DNA of 64,000 nucleotides. It comes from Nilaparvata lugens (taxonomy: Eukaryota > Arthropoda > Insecta > Hemiptera > Delphacidae). The translations under genes and the position numbers were made by a program. The notes below the pieces were generated by a model. That model ran no database searches. It worked only from the letters and a program-made list of their open reading frames with translations, and was not told the DNA's origin. Positions 34,033 through 47,802 of the stretch are shown here, one piece after another (the first letter of the stretch is position 1; every line of letters begins with the position of its first letter). The DNA is taken from NCBI RefSeq assembly GCF_014356525.2, contig NC_052515.1, positions 16,748,993 through 16,812,992 on the forward strand, in the 5' to 3' direction.

Positions 34033-37000
34033 TATGTAACACTGTGAAACATTATAAAAGTCAATCAAATTCAAATAATTCAGAGCAAAGTAAAGATGAG
34101 AAGCATAGTAAAACAAGGTAGAATCATCAAACGAGTAGTTGTTTCGTACTAAAGGAATTTCCCATTCAATTTCTATAATATTGGAAGACTGGTACAGTTG
34201 AATGCTTAAATTTTCAATGAAAAAGGAAATATAAATAGAAAATAGATTATTCACTCGTATGTAGTCATCGAGATGCATAAATTTGAAGTGGAATTCGGAG
34301 TAAATTGATCAACCTCGGCATTTGATTGTTGATTTTGGGAGAATTAAACGAAGTTTTGAAATGAAATCATGCTTGAGAGTATTTCCACATACATCACATT
34401 CAATGATCCGTTCCACATTATAATAATGTACAATAATTTGTTTTAAAATGTTTGCAATCTAATAATTTTCGTTATTTATTCTACCTCAACTGACTCAAGC
34501 GAGAGAGAATTCGTGCAAGAGATTGAACTTGTAGAACAATTGAGACTCCTAACCACCGGAATTTCCTGTGGGTATTTTCCAATTGAAAACTTATCTAGTA
34601 TTTTACAAAGTTTGAATTCGAGTTTCATCAACACAAGTTGTTTGCTCCAAATCGCTGAAAGTTTATCAAAAGTTTCTCGGTTTTCGAAGGATTGAATGAT
34701 ATCTGTCTCTCTCTCCCTCTCTCTGTTTCGAATTTCAAGTTGTTATTTGTGAATAAAACGACCAATGGAAAATATCGTAAATTTTGTACTCAATCATAAT
34801 TCTGTACTCATCTACTGTAGCCTATATATTTACTATAGACGAAACTATTGTGAACTGTAAATTATTTTAAACTGTAACTAACGACAATGCACTCAACTAC
34901 TGCTTAGTTCCATTTAATATGCGTCATGAACTTAATGGAGCGTTTCTAGTTAACTTATGCAAATCCAGACAGCAAACTGAACATTTGATGCACTATTTTA
35001 CTGGATGTTCAAAAGATCGAAATTTTATTTATTCAAATAAATTATACTGGTGGTTTGACAGTGAGCATTCAGAAAGGTATCAGAAAGTATATGAGGGTGA
35101 GTGAAAATACTGAACAGACCTGGAATAAGCTAATTATTTTGGCCAAACAGGTATTTTTGAAAGGTTTTCAAATTGTGAGGTTAGTAGCGTGAGCTATGTT
35201 GATGTAGATTTCTGTAGTGGTAGTGAGTGATGTTTGCAAGCTAATTTAGATTAGCTCGAAAAAGCTTGAAGCTTTTCGATTACATTAGAATCCATAGAAG
35301 GTTGCCTGCATTTTAATCAAAAATCAAATTATTATTACTTTCCCGAGCGATAAACGATATTGGAAAATACACGTGTATAGTATCATTCAATTTATTCTGT
35401 AATTGATCGGTTAAACATGTACTTGATTGAATTGCGATAAGTTTAATTTGGTTTTCGGACTTGGAGGGGATAGCGTTTTCTGGTGTTTGAATTATTATCA
35501 TTTCTCCCTTATTCCCCTCTTATTCCTCTTGGATATAATTATACTGCATTAGTATGAAAAATCAAACTAATGGAGGAATTCTGGTAGTGGAAGAGTATCT
35601 CAAGGTTGATCAATCCCTTTTCTATCTTATATTTTCAGTAGCATATATACTATTTTCCTGACTCAGATTCAAAATCAATTCAAGAAAATAGACAATAGTC
35701 GTTGTAGCAGATATAAAATTAAACCTAATCCAATTTTAAGCCTTACCTTGAATCTATCTGTGGAATACTTCAAATACTGTATCATTCACGGAGCTTCATG
35801 GAGGGGATTAAGATTGATGATTAAATCTCAATATTCTTATTAGCTCTTTCAATAATCAATCATCATCATCCGGAATATAAGTCAGCTAAATTAATGAGTC
35901 AGACAAAAGTTTAGTCCATGATTTTGAATTTTCTGATTAATAGTCGTATTAAACTAGATGATATCTACTTCACCTTCTACCTAATCACTTCACTTTTATG
36001 GGCGACTTTATTTAAAATCCATGAAAACCATACAAAAACCTAAAGTACCCTTCTTTCAAAACATTTCAAAAATCTTCTTTATCTACTTCAACTTTTGTTA
36101 ATTTATTCATTCATATGGTTGATGATGATACTCACATAAGACCTTGAATGCTTGAAAAATGAGATTGAGGTAAGAAGATAAGATATGAATGCACCTATAG
36201 CTTTATGTAGGTTTTTGAAGGAAGTGATTTTAAAACTCATAACGGTGTGTCATCAGAGCTGTCCTCAAGCAGACACCATTCCAATGAGAGAACCGCTATC
36301 ATTTATAATTTATAGTTCAAAGTGTGAAGTAAGATGGTCTTGTCAGCGAGGATAACTACTTTATCAAACTTAAACTCCAATCAAACTTCAATCAAATTCA
36401 TTACTAACTATTGGATGACCCAATTAATCATGAATTCAAGCGGTTCAGTTCTAGTTTTCCACCTGTAACGTTAACCAGTTTCACTGATATTGTTAGGCTA
36501 ATTTTGTGAACTTTTCCAATATTGTAATGTTTGTGACTTACTAAATAATAATACCTATAAAGAACCATATAATTATCATCATTTCCTCCATGCAAGAAGG
36601 AAAGATACTAACCGATATAATAGCTACAGTTGCATTCACAGCTATTATATAAGATATAAATATTTTTAGATAGCTACAGTTGAATTTACGTCAGTTCTGA
36701 CCCATAACACAGCCAGATCGTTGCAGTCATAAATCGATAGTTATGAATTTTGAATACTTGCACCAATGTATTGCACTGAGCTGAAACCATAATTCATTTT
36801 TAATACTCAACTGCAACTTGTACTGCATTGGAAAATACGGAAACGATGTTATATAGGACTTATAGAGGAAAAAGAGAGACACTATTAACGGAAGTTCGAT
36901 GCATTTTTCAAATACAGCAAGTAAGAATGTGGTGGAGGAGAGATATGGAGAAAAAGAAAGGTAGAATAGAATGAGTCTAGGATGAAGAGTGTTCAGGAGG

Positions 37001-40000
37001 AGAATATGAGATACTATAAAGGGGTATATATACCTGGAGAGGGGGAAAATAGAAAAAAGAAAGAGAGAGAGAGAGTAAAAATCAAGCATTTGCTATAAAA
37101 TGAGATTAGATATATTTTTCAGTTATAGATATGAGTGAAGATGGAATCACAAAACAATATAAATTTATTCACGATGGGATAAGAATTAATTCAGATATTC
37201 CAAGGCATCCAATAAACTCAATCCTTATCAATAATGTACAATAGTGTGAAAGTAGCGTACATGAGATCTACATGAGTAGATTCTGTGTAATGTGGAGTGG
37301 TAATTTTCAAAGTTGTGATGAAGGTAATTCGATAAATAACCATATTGAATGAAACGATATAATATTGTAAAAAATCACAGTTTATTGAAATAATATTTAA
37401 GGTAATATTGTTTTGGTTTTTACACCCTCTACTCAACTCTCTACTAAATTTTACTCTTGTTCTCAATATGATAATGATGTAACAACCAAAACTGGTATCT
37501 GTAATCATTTGATGAGTGGTTTTGATAATATAAAATCGTGTCCATTCAATAAGATAGTCATGTGCGTTTCGGATCATTTATCATCTAAAGACCATTTTGA
37601 CTTAATTGTTTTCTATTTGTCAAACTGTATAGAGTATAATATTATGAAACACAATAATGTCGTAAGCGAATACCATTGAGAAAATATTACATAACATACT
37701 TTATGCTACTTTTTCTCTATGCAAATACTGTTTATATTATTATTCTAATCTGTCAAAGTAATGCACCTTTCAATGTACCATTTTTTAATTTACTACATAC
37801 ACATTTTCCATTTGAATTTTTAGAACAAAGCAATTAGCGCTAGTAGTAATAGAAGAGCAGCTCAACTCTCCCATCAAAACAAAAGCACCATTGGAATAAA
37901 TCCTGAGTTGAATGTGAAAGCATCCAGTGAAGATCTTATCTTGGCAAGTAATTTGGCACGGTTCCCCGTTCCGGCTTATGTTGGCAGTACATGCGTGCAA
38001 TACACGCTGTCACCTAACCCGACAAATAATGCTGACTTGAATGTTCTGTGACAGATTTGTGTGAAAAGTTTTTAACGTGAAGCATGAAGGTACAAGGTAC
38101 GGTACATTCAAGAGCAACGAGGATGCACTGAGTGTGAGAGGGCAACATTATACTCGCAGTTAGTCCTTCATATTGGTGAAGGTTCACTTCCAGTTTTGTT
38201 TGGCACGGGTTTCTCTTCCCGTGATAATCTCCACCACTCTATGAAAGTCATACAAATATTGAAATCATAATTGGTAAAATTTTTCACATAATTTAAGTAT
38301 CGTCTGTAACGTCCTTTTGGGGTTACATGTGCCTAGCTGGCAGTAGTCGGTAGAGCAAATGAGATTTGAATATCTTTTATATTTTTGCGCCTGCTGAAAT
38401 AAAAATACCATATGGTTCTTACCAGCTCTTCAAGGAGCTTATATGAAATTCTGCTACCAGTTGCTGCAAACTGCTGCTGCTTTATCAATCTGCAATCCTT
38501 ACCGTTGCTCTGATTGACTCCACAATATTATAGATGCTGAAGATATAGATGAATATAAGGGTTCTAAATATTGCACAAGACAATATGGTATTGACACCAA
38601 CCCAACTCGCTACCATTTGACAAGGGGGTCAGCAGTGTGAGATAATACCGAGTGTGATCGAAGACGGTATTTGATTAGAACTTAATTCTATGACCCTGTG
38701 TTCCAATCAATTCGATTTCAGTAATTATGTTGAACCATTCAAACAAATCTTGAGAACGTAATATTTCTGAAGATCTAACGATTAATGCTGTATATCGCCG
38801 ATTTATCCAACACATTCGATGAAGAATATAGTTGGTTGATAATTTTATTAATTTGTCAATAACGATAAAATAGGCTAGTACAAGATTGGTCATGCATGAA
38901 GGCAGGATTATAAATGAAAGGTACATCATTCAACAAATAAAATATACGATTTACACAAATATAGATCCAACGAGCAATAATAAAATATGAAACGATAAAT
39001 ATAAAAACAATATGAGGAAGTATTCAAAAATTAATGAAAAATTAGCTGAAAATTAATAATCCATGCCACGTGTAGGCCTAAACATTGCATCAGGAAAACA
39101 AAGTTTCAAAACTATGTTTTTCAGATAGAAAGCAATATAGAAACAGATGTTCCTTTTCGACCTTTTGATTTGGTGATTTTTAATGAAATCGAATGTACCA
39201 TTAATGAATTTTAAACATTAATTCTGAAAAATCTAGAAGGAAAATTAAAATTTGGGCTTCCAGGTGCACGAGATTGATATTTTTAGAATCTATGTGCAAA
39301 ATTTGGAGATGTAAATCATTCCCGTTTTTCCGGTATGCAATCCACAAGTTGACATGTTTTGATGCGAACAAACGAACAACGAACATACGAACAAACACAA
39401 CCCTACTCTCTCTTATTATATAGAGAAGAAGAAGAAGATGAATAATGTTTTCTCAATTAATCCATTCATGAATACATTTTTCAAAACTCAAGCGAGATTC
39501 AAATTGAGTTATACATGCAGAGCGAATAATATCAGACATTATTATTATATTCTATCACAGATACCAGAGTTTTATCATGCCCTAATTATTCCTCATAATC
39601 GGATGGATTTTCCAGCAGAGCTGTGCTAGAAGTTCTAAACTCTCTGTGACTTTTATTCCAGCAGCTAATGTATGAGTTTTCACACTTTTCACAGAGTCTG
39701 TACAACTTGTATAACTTATCTTGACATTGTTCTGATTATTATCTCGGAGGATTTTGTATCTCTGAATGAAGTGGAAACTTTTAATTATAATTGTATGTAT
39801 AAAAAAGCAGGTTTCCTCGAACAAAGAACTGTCAGTAGCGTTCCTGTATATGATGTTCATAATATTTTCCAAGCCGTTCAAGTCTGAAACAAAGTTCAGA
39901 CTCAAATTTTCAAGCTCGACTGAGAAGAAAAGAGTTGTATTTTTCGTATGACGTTGGGTTTTGAACTCATTTTCAACCTGTTTTAGTTATTATCTAAGCA

Positions 40001-40359
40001 TCTAAAACAGCATAACACAGCGAATGAGTTTCGTGTAAACTGAAAAGTTCTAATGAGTAATATTACGGGTTTTTCAATTAAAATTTCTTCAGACATTCTG
40101 AGAAAAATTATGATCCTGTTTTGGTTGAGACACTATAATCAATCTCTACACTAAATATTTAGAGGATCCTCAGTGCTACGAATCTGTGAATATGAAAAAG
40201 CTATAGCTCGTCGAGGGTCATAATAAAAAATCAAGCTTGATTTAGACTTATTTGCGCAATTAATTAAAAATAAGGGAAAGTCTTATTAAGAACATTGATC
40301 AGAAATAAATGATTGAGTATTCACAGAATTAGTATTCATCGATATTTAATCTATTATAT
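34033..40359. other. Long AT-rich stretch without recognisable genes
   Basis: No ORF above background and no clear TIR or tandem array. A purine-rich GA tract lies at about 37020-37080 and a CT tract at 34708-34728. At 39360-39440 an ACGAACAAACGAAC-type run followed by TATATAGAGAAGAAGAAGAA looks like a transposon 3' end, but I cannot name the family. Confidence 0.4.
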
Positions 40360-40499
40360 ACTAGCTGTCAGGCTCGCTTCGATCGCCTGCATTTTTCATT
40401 TGAACATTTTTATCATATGTTAGGACGATCCAGTCGGGGGGTCCAGACTAAACGTCTGGCTAAACTGATATGGCGAGCGAAGCGAGCCTGACGGCTAGT
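40360..40499. repeat. 140-bp inverted-repeat element
   Basis: ACTAGCTGTCAGGCTCGCTT (40360) continuing CGATCGCC is mirrored by GGCGAGCGAAGCGAGCC then TGACGGCTAGT ending at 40499; two mismatches over 28 bp. Flanks are TATATA-like. A second small hairpin (CCAGAC/GTCTGG) lies inside. Confidence 0.75.
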
Positions 40500-40564
40500 T
40501 ATATAATATTCCCAGGAATAGCTCTGATTGAAGTAGCAGTGCCCAATCAATTTTTCCGCGATAA
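40493..40564 (+). repeat. ~70-bp dispersed repeat, inverted copy at 53643-53712
   Basis: The block from GGCTAGT through CCCAGGAATAGCTCTGATTG to CAATCAATTTTT is nearly identical to the reverse complement of about 53643-53712. Confidence 0.85.
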
Positions 40565-41060
40565 ATGCATTTCAATCTTCAACTTGGTGCCAACCTAACA
40601 AAGTCAACTCAACTTAATGCCAACCTGACAAAATTATTAATTTAGTTAGCAGTTAACATCTGTTTCGAAGAGGTACTGTACTCTCTCTAGATTATAGTTC
40701 TATATTAACATATGGTATGGACATTTTTCAATTATAATTAAGAGAATAAGAAGAATATAAATGCTAAAAGACGAACTCTAAACCCTTAAAAATCACACTT
40801 AGAGTTGAAATATTGCCAAAAGATTTCTTAGTGCGCCTCTAAAGGTCCAACTGAACATACTATAATACAGGAAAGAACTGGATTATAAACGTAGCCTAAA
40901 CAGATGTAAAGTATAGGGGGATTATGCTTGACGCATTATCACGTCAGAACTACTGGACTGATTAACTTGGAATTTTGCATATAGATTCTTGCTTAACCGA
41001 GGGTGGTTATAGACCTATTTTGAATTCTTCTAGATTTCATTACGTCAAGTTAAAAGAAAG

Positions 41061-41089
41061 ACCCTTGCGAAGCACGGGTTACCTGCTAG
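41061..41089 (+). repeat. Helitron-like 3' terminus
   Basis: Hairpin ACCCTTGC-GAA-GCACGGGT (one mismatch), six-base spacer TACCTG, then CTAG followed by T: the arrangement of a Helitron 3' end. The 5' end is not identified; the block at 40493 may belong to the same element. No Rep/helicase coding is present. Confidence 0.5.
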
Positions 41090-41091
41090 TT

Positions 41092-41710
41092 ATCAATATA
41101 ATCGAATATTGTGCGACCTTCCCACAAATATCAATGTAACTGATCACATTGCTTGTAGATTCTGGATGAAGTTCATTTTAATCAGATTTTATTTCATTCA
41201 TTGTAATTTATTGACCGAACGTAGTGAGGTCTATGTTTCAACGCGGATTTTCTTTTCTCACCAGAATATAACGCCATTACGACCAAACGCCTTGATAGAA
41301 TTCGATGAGATTTGGCAGGAATATTCCTCTTTCAACTGCGCGTCGATGTATACACAAGTTTTTTTTTTAATTTAGCATTTTAAGGATAATAATATGAAAA
41401 GAAAAGGAATTCCCCCATACCCTGATATCACAATATATAATTTATTTTGAAGATAGGATAAATCAGACTATAGAAATTATTCATAATCAATCAGCTGACA
41501 AGTGGATTATTCAATGCGTACATCCCATAGATGTCTGGCCGTGTCTATTTCTATAAGGTAGGGTTTCAATATTTTTTATGATGGGTGACCATCAGTATCA
41601 ATATTCTCATATTTGGAAAACCATTTTAATAGGTGGTTGTAAATGAAATAAAATATGATTAAATTAACTTAATAATGCTGAAGAAATTATAATATTCTTG
41701 ATTGAAAAAA
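41092..41710. other. No gene recognised
   Basis: AT-rich DNA without a supported feature. Confidence 0.35.
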
Positions 41711-42362
41711 ATAAAATCTGGTGTGGCGCACTCACACAACTTTCCTTGCCGTTATGAAAATTGATCACCTGACGCTAGTGTTTCCGCGCATCTCAAGTCT
41801 ACTATTCAATGATTTGAGCCAGCTGGTTATAGGGCAATAATGATGAAGACACACGAGGTGTTCTATCTCTTCATAGGAATCATTCAATAGAATCAACAGA
41901 ATCACATTTTCTCGAATTTCGAGCTTATTTTCAATTTTGGGTGAAAATGTTACTGAACATTAGAGATTCTCATGCTGAATCTTTTCCACTCGAAATTTTT
42001 TGGTCAAATTGTATCTGAAGCCTGCTAATTGAGAATCTGAAATCAAACTTTGCATAGATGGAGTGGAGCTCCTGAAATTTTTACAGATATGGGACTTGTC
42101 GCAGTTGATAAAGCTTATCGATGACTATTTCAGGTATAACTTTAATCAAAGTTGTTGAAGCCGTTTTCGAGAAAATCGCGAAAAGCCCGGTTTTTGACAA
42201 CATTTTCGCTATTTCAGCCGCCATCTTGAATCGTATTTGATCGAAATTGTTCGTGTCGGATCCTTATATTATAAGGGCCTTACGTACCAAATTTCAAATC
42301 ATTCCGTTAATTGGGAGATGAGATATCGTGTACACAGACGCACATACACTCATACACACACA

Positions 42363-42426
<64 letters not shown>

Positions 42427-42564
42427 GACCAATATCCAAAAACCACTTTTTTGGACTCAGGGGACCTTGAAACGTATAGAAATTTAGAAATTGGGGTACC
42501 TTAATTTTTTTCGGAAAGCAATACTTTCCTTACCTATGGTAATAGGGCAAGGAAAGTAAAAATT
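41711..42564 (+). mobile_element. Dispersed ~0.87-kb repeat, copy 3
   Basis: Same family as 12281-13170 with a long CA tract (about 42356-42422) and an exact GCCGCCATCTTG at 42217-42228. A short internal deletion is seen near 41895-41905. Confidence 0.88.
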
Positions 42565-43154
42565 TAAAATAGTGAAAGATATTTTTATCAGATGAAGAGA
42601 TTATCACGGAACTGGTTAAATTATCATATTGGATACAAATTCAAACGTGAATTGATTCTATTATAGGTGAGTTTTTGTTCTTGGAGAAAACAAATAACAG
42701 TTTTTGAGAGTGAATTATGATTCAACTGTGAATTGTGATTCAACTGAATCAACTAGAACAGATGACATCAGACACTTGTGGATGAGAAAACTGCGTGAGG
42801 TCTACTATTCACAGAACTATTAGTAATAATTTTTGAATTAATGAAATTGAACCATTCATTCCAACTAAGTGAACTACCTATTTGAGTTAGCTCTGAACTC
42901 GATACGTCGCTGGAGAGCTCATGTAGAGATAAAAGGGAGAGGCACAAAATATACTAAGTAAACTATGCTTGTGCTGTGTTGAGAGAAGTTCCACATTATG
43001 CTTGGGAAATTCAAAATTAAATTCTATTCTATCAACGAATGTCAAAAACAACATAGAACACAACCTTAGTGGGACACTATGGAGAGATATATATGAAATA
43101 TAAATCTGTACTGTACTTCTCAAACAAAAGTGTTAAGCATTGAATGCAAACACA

Positions 43155-43283
43155 AAATCACTTTTTGCTTTTGGAAAAAACGACTAGCAGTCAAATATTT
43201 TACAATAAATGAATAAATCACTCACTGGACAACGAGATCTTTCGGCAGTTCCGCCATTTTTTTCCAAAAGCAAAAAGTGATTT
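43155..43283. repeat. Short perfect-ended hairpin element
   Basis: AAATCACTTTTTGCTTTTGG continuing AAAAAA (43155-43180) is exactly complementary to 43258-43283, with 77 nt between. Probably a tiny MITE. Confidence 0.75.
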
Positions 43284-43559
43284 AATAATAAGCAGTTTGT
43301 GATGGAAAACAACATTGAAGAAAACACAAAATTTCTATATTCAATACCTTCTGACAATCAATTCTAATTTTTGGTTCATTACTCAGGGTCTGGACTATCC
43401 CGACATGAGTGTGAAGTGTCCAGTGCAAACATATGATCCTCATTCGGTGGATATGGGGCTATCATGTGTGTGAGCCATGATTCATGCGAAGCAAATGCAT
43501 TCTGGTGGGAAACTGAAGATGAATGTCTCGGCGAAAAATCTTACGAAGCAAATGTGTGG

Positions 43560-44430
43560 CAAATGTGGTTGATGAACGACCTCTTCCTCTTCTTCATCCT
43601 CCTCAATCTTTCCCTCTCCATTCTGCCTCCCTCTCCCTCACCCTCTTACCCTACTCACTCTATGTTAACCCTGCCAGTCTTCGTTTAGTTTAAGAGCAAC
43701 CATTTTTGAATCTAAGGGAAACCGTACAAGATTTATAAGGCCCTTTCAGGGCGGCATACATTACTTGGAAAAAATTCTCTAAAAATTCTCCTCTAACTTT
43801 TCTGACCTTCTTCTTATTTCTCTCTCCTCCTTCTCCTTCTTTCGCTGCATTAATTCTTTCTCTGTCGATTTAGATCTTCTCCAACTTCTTCTATTCCATT
43901 CCTCTATTTAATTGATTAACTTCTCTCTCACTTTTATCCTTCAATTAGCTATCTGACTCCTGTAATCTCCTTCTGCTCCGTCTTTTGCGTTCCCTACTTT
44001 TCTTCTTCCTCTTCTTTCCCCTTTCTCTGCATATTTTTCCAGCTCTTCATCAATTTTTCCCAATAATTTCCCTATTTGTACTTTTTCAATTACTTCTTAT
44101 TCCAAACAACCACTACCTACATCTTTCCAATGCTCGTTAATCCTTTTTGAGAGCTCTCTCCCCCTTCATATTCCCACCATCTGCAACACTTCATCAAATT
44201 ACGTTCTCTCTTCCTGTCAAAATTGTTACTTCTCTCTTTCAACCTTTTTTTCCGACTCTGGTTATTTTCTTTTTTCTGTTCACCCTTCATCTCTCTTCCT
44301 TATCCACCCTCATTCAAATCTCTTCTATGAATTTTTCAGCCCTCTCCAATCACTCCCTCTCTCTCCCTTTCTCTATCACTCTCTCTTACTCCCTTTCTCT
44401 CCGACTGTCTTCTTTAGCATTCCAATAATC
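43560..44430. repeat. CT-rich low-complexity region
   Basis: Pyrimidine-rich TCTCTC/TTCTTC DNA. Leu/Ser/Pro-rich ORFs across it are artefacts. Confidence 0.75.
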
Positions 44431-44585
44431 TCGGCTTCTAGCTCCAATTCAGCGGAACAACGTGCGGCGAGCTGAATCCTATCATAAGCCTGGCTCTAGA
44501 ATATAATCCGACATCGTGTGGCTATAGTAAATGAGAGGCAGAGCCTAATGATTTCGTTATCTCCAGATTACCTATCACTGTACAT

Positions 44586-44683
44586 GTTCTGTCAAGGCCT
44601 GAATGTAAAGAGCAAAATTACAAAATGAGGATACATTTCGATCAGAAAAAGATTTTGATCATGGTATGGATGATGAATTCCTG
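44586..44683 (+). repeat. Diverged partial copy of the unit that follows
   Basis: The block from GGCCTGAATGTAAA to GGATGATGAATTC matches about 44770-44940 with substitutions and an internal deletion, so an older duplication preceded the recent one. Confidence 0.7.
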
Positions 44684-45715
44684 AAAATCGATATGAATGA
44701 AGGCCCAAATATGAAATATATCTTCAAGCTGTCTCAGTACATTATATACAATATATTATGAAGTCTTTTTTCTGTCACGGCCTGAATGTAAAATTGAAAT
44801 TTATTCACAACACTGAATGTAATAATCCAGTGTATCAGGGTATCAGTGTTAAGAATGAATGTAATGAGCAAGATTACAGAATGAGGACACATTTCGATTA
44901 TTTCGAAAAAGATTTTAATCGTTTTATGGATGATGAATTTACATAAATCTAGATGAATGAAGGCTTGATTATTAATTTCATCTTCAAGCTGTTGCAATAC
45001 TTCAAATACTTGAAGTATTAGTCACTATATTATCCAGTGTGTACTCTGTGATCTTATTGGAGCTCTTTGTGATGAATGATTAAAGTTAATTTCTTCAGAC
45101 CAATTAATTCCAATCAATCGCTCCTACAAAATTAGAGCTACAACTGTAACAAAATATATAAACTTATGCACAGAAGTTTAAGAAGTAGTTATTGGAAGAA
45201 GCTTCATAGGTTATCCAACTGTTGGTTTCTGATGCACTTGATCAACAAGGAAATAAACTGGAGAAAAAAATCAACAAGAAGGAAATATGAAGAACCGAAT
45301 ACGTATCCTGTTATGTTCAGTAACATTTCCACCTAAAATTGAAAATAAGCTTGAAATTCGAGAAAATGTGATATTAAATTGCAAAACTGTTGGCAACTGT
45401 TGGTTCTGTTAAATCATTCACTAAGAAGAGATAGCAGACCTCGTGTGTCTCCAGCGTTATTGACCTATCACCAGCTGTCTCATATCTTTGAATAGTAGAC
45501 TTGAGATGCGCGAGAACACTAGCGTCAGGTGATCAATTTTCATAAAGGCAAGGAAAGTTGTGTGAGTGCGCAACACCAGATTTTTACTTTCCTTGCCCCA
45601 TTACCATAGGTAAGGAAAGCATTGCTTTCCGAAAAAATTAAGGTACCCCAGTTTCTTAATTTCTATAAGTTTCAAGGTCCCCTGAGTCCGAAAAAGTGGT
45701 TTTTGGGTATTGGTC

Positions 45716-45760
<45 letters not shown>

Positions 45761-46728
45761 TGTGTGTGTGTATGTGCGTCTGTGTACACGATATCTCATC
45801 TCCCAGTTAACGGAATGACTTGAAATTTGGAATTCGATCAAATGCAATCCAAGATGGCGGCTAAAATGGCGAAAATGTTGTCAAAAACAGGGTTTTTCGC
45901 GATTTTCTCGAAAACAGTTCCAACGATCAAATTCATACCTGAGATAGTCATTGATAAGCTCCATCAACTGCATCAAGTCCTATATCTGTAAAAATTTCAG
46001 GAGCTTTGCCCCATCTATGCAAAGTTTGATTTTAGATTCTCAATTATTAGCCTTCATATACAATTCAAACAAAAACATTCAAGTGGAAAAGATTGAGCAT
46101 GAAAATCTCTGCAATTAATGTCCAGTAACATTTCCACCTAAAATTGGAAATAAGCTTGAAATCCGAGAAAATGTGATTATTAAATTGCAAACTGTTGGTT
46201 CTATTAAATCATTCACTACGAAGAGATAGCAGACCTCGTGTGTCTTCAGCGTTATTGACCTATCACCAGCTGCCTCATATCTTTGAATAGTAGACTTGAG
46301 ATGGGCGAGTACACTAGCGTCAGGTGATCAGTTTTCATAACGGCAAGGAAAGTTGTGTGAGTGCGCCACACCACGGTAAAAAGAAGAAGACGGTAGGTGT
46401 CACGCGCATGTTTGTGCTAAATTTCCGGTGTAGCTGACGTCACATTTTATATCTAATCATCTGTTTTTAACAAATAAATTGCCAATAGGTGTTAAAAACC
46501 TCGGTTGGTGGCGATGACGCAATCTAGCTGGCTGGCCACTGCGCACACATTTCATGACCCCTACAGTTTTCATCTAAATACGGTGCGCCACACCAGATTT
46601 TTACTCTATTATTGGCGTATGAAGGAGGCTCCTTTTTCTTTTCATATTATCCTTGAAATGCAAAATTTCCAAAAACATTGTATATACGTCGACGCGAAAT
46701 CAAAAAAGGAACATACCTGTCAAATTTC
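44684..46728 (+). repeat. Tandem duplication, unit A (2,045 bp)
   Basis: Contains a unique-type left part, a truncated inverted copy of the 0.87-kb repeat (45314-45585), a fuller inverted copy (45586-46373) and a right part with GCTGACGTCAC (a CRE-like TGACGTCA) at about 46433. A 62-residue ORF at 44758-44946 is shared in part by the second unit; no known domain, Cys-poor, weak coding evidence. Confidence 0.92.
45586..46373 (-). mobile_element. Dispersed ~0.87-kb repeat, inverted copy in unit A
   Basis: Reads TTACTTTCCTTGCCC to GTGCGCCACACC. GT tract at about 45718-45770; CAAGATGGCGGC at 45850-45861. A truncated copy of the same family lies immediately before it (45314-45585). Confidence 0.85.
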
Positions 46729-47630
46729 ATGAAAATCGATATGAATGAAGGCCCAAATATGAAATAATCTTCAAGCTGTCTCAGTACATTATATACAATA
46801 TATTATGAAGTCTTTTTTTCTGTCACGGCCTGAATGTAAATTGAAATTTATTCACAACACTGAATGTAATAATCCAGTGTATCAGGGTATCAGTGTTAAG
46901 AATGAATGTAATGAGCAAGATTACAGAATGAGGACACATTTCGATTATTTCGAAAAGATTTTAATCGTTTTATGGTTGATGAATTTACATAAATCTAGAT
47001 GAATGAAGGCTTGGTTATTAATTTCATCTTCAAGCTGTTGCAATACTTCAATACTTGAAGTATTAGTCACTATATCATCCAGTGTGTACTCTGTGATCTT
47101 ATTGGAGCTCTTTGTGATGAATGATTAAAGTTAATTTCTTCAGACCAATTAATTCCAATCAATCGATACGATTCTACATAATTAGAGATACAACTCCAAC
47201 AAAATATATGAACTTATGCACCGAAGTTTAAGAAGTAGTTATTGGAAGAAGCTTCATAGGTTATCCAACTGTTGGTTTCTGATGCACTTGATCAACAAGG
47301 AAATAAACTGGAGAAAAAAATCAACAAGAAGGAAATATGAAGAACCGAATACGTATCCTGTTATGTTCAGTAACATTTCCACCTAAAATGAAAATAAGCT
47401 TGAAATTCGAGAAAATGTGATATTAAATTGCAACTGTTGGCAACTGTTGGTTCTGTTAAATCATTCACTAAGAAGAGATAGCAGACCTCGTGTGTCTCCA
47501 GCGTTATTGACCTATCACCAGCTGTCTCATATCTTTGAATAGTAGACTTGAGATGCGCGAGAACACTAGCGTCAGGTGATCAATTTTCATAAAGGCAAGG
47601 AAAGTTGTGTGAGTGCGCAACACCAGATTT

Positions 47631-47761
47631 TTACTTTCCTTGCCCCATTACCATAGGTAAGGAAGCATTGCTTTCCGAAAAAATTAAGGTACCCCAGTTT
47701 CTTAATTTCTATAAGTTTCAAGGTCCCCTGAGTCCGAAAAAGTGGTTTTTGGGTATTGGTC

Positions 47762-47802
<41 letters not shown>

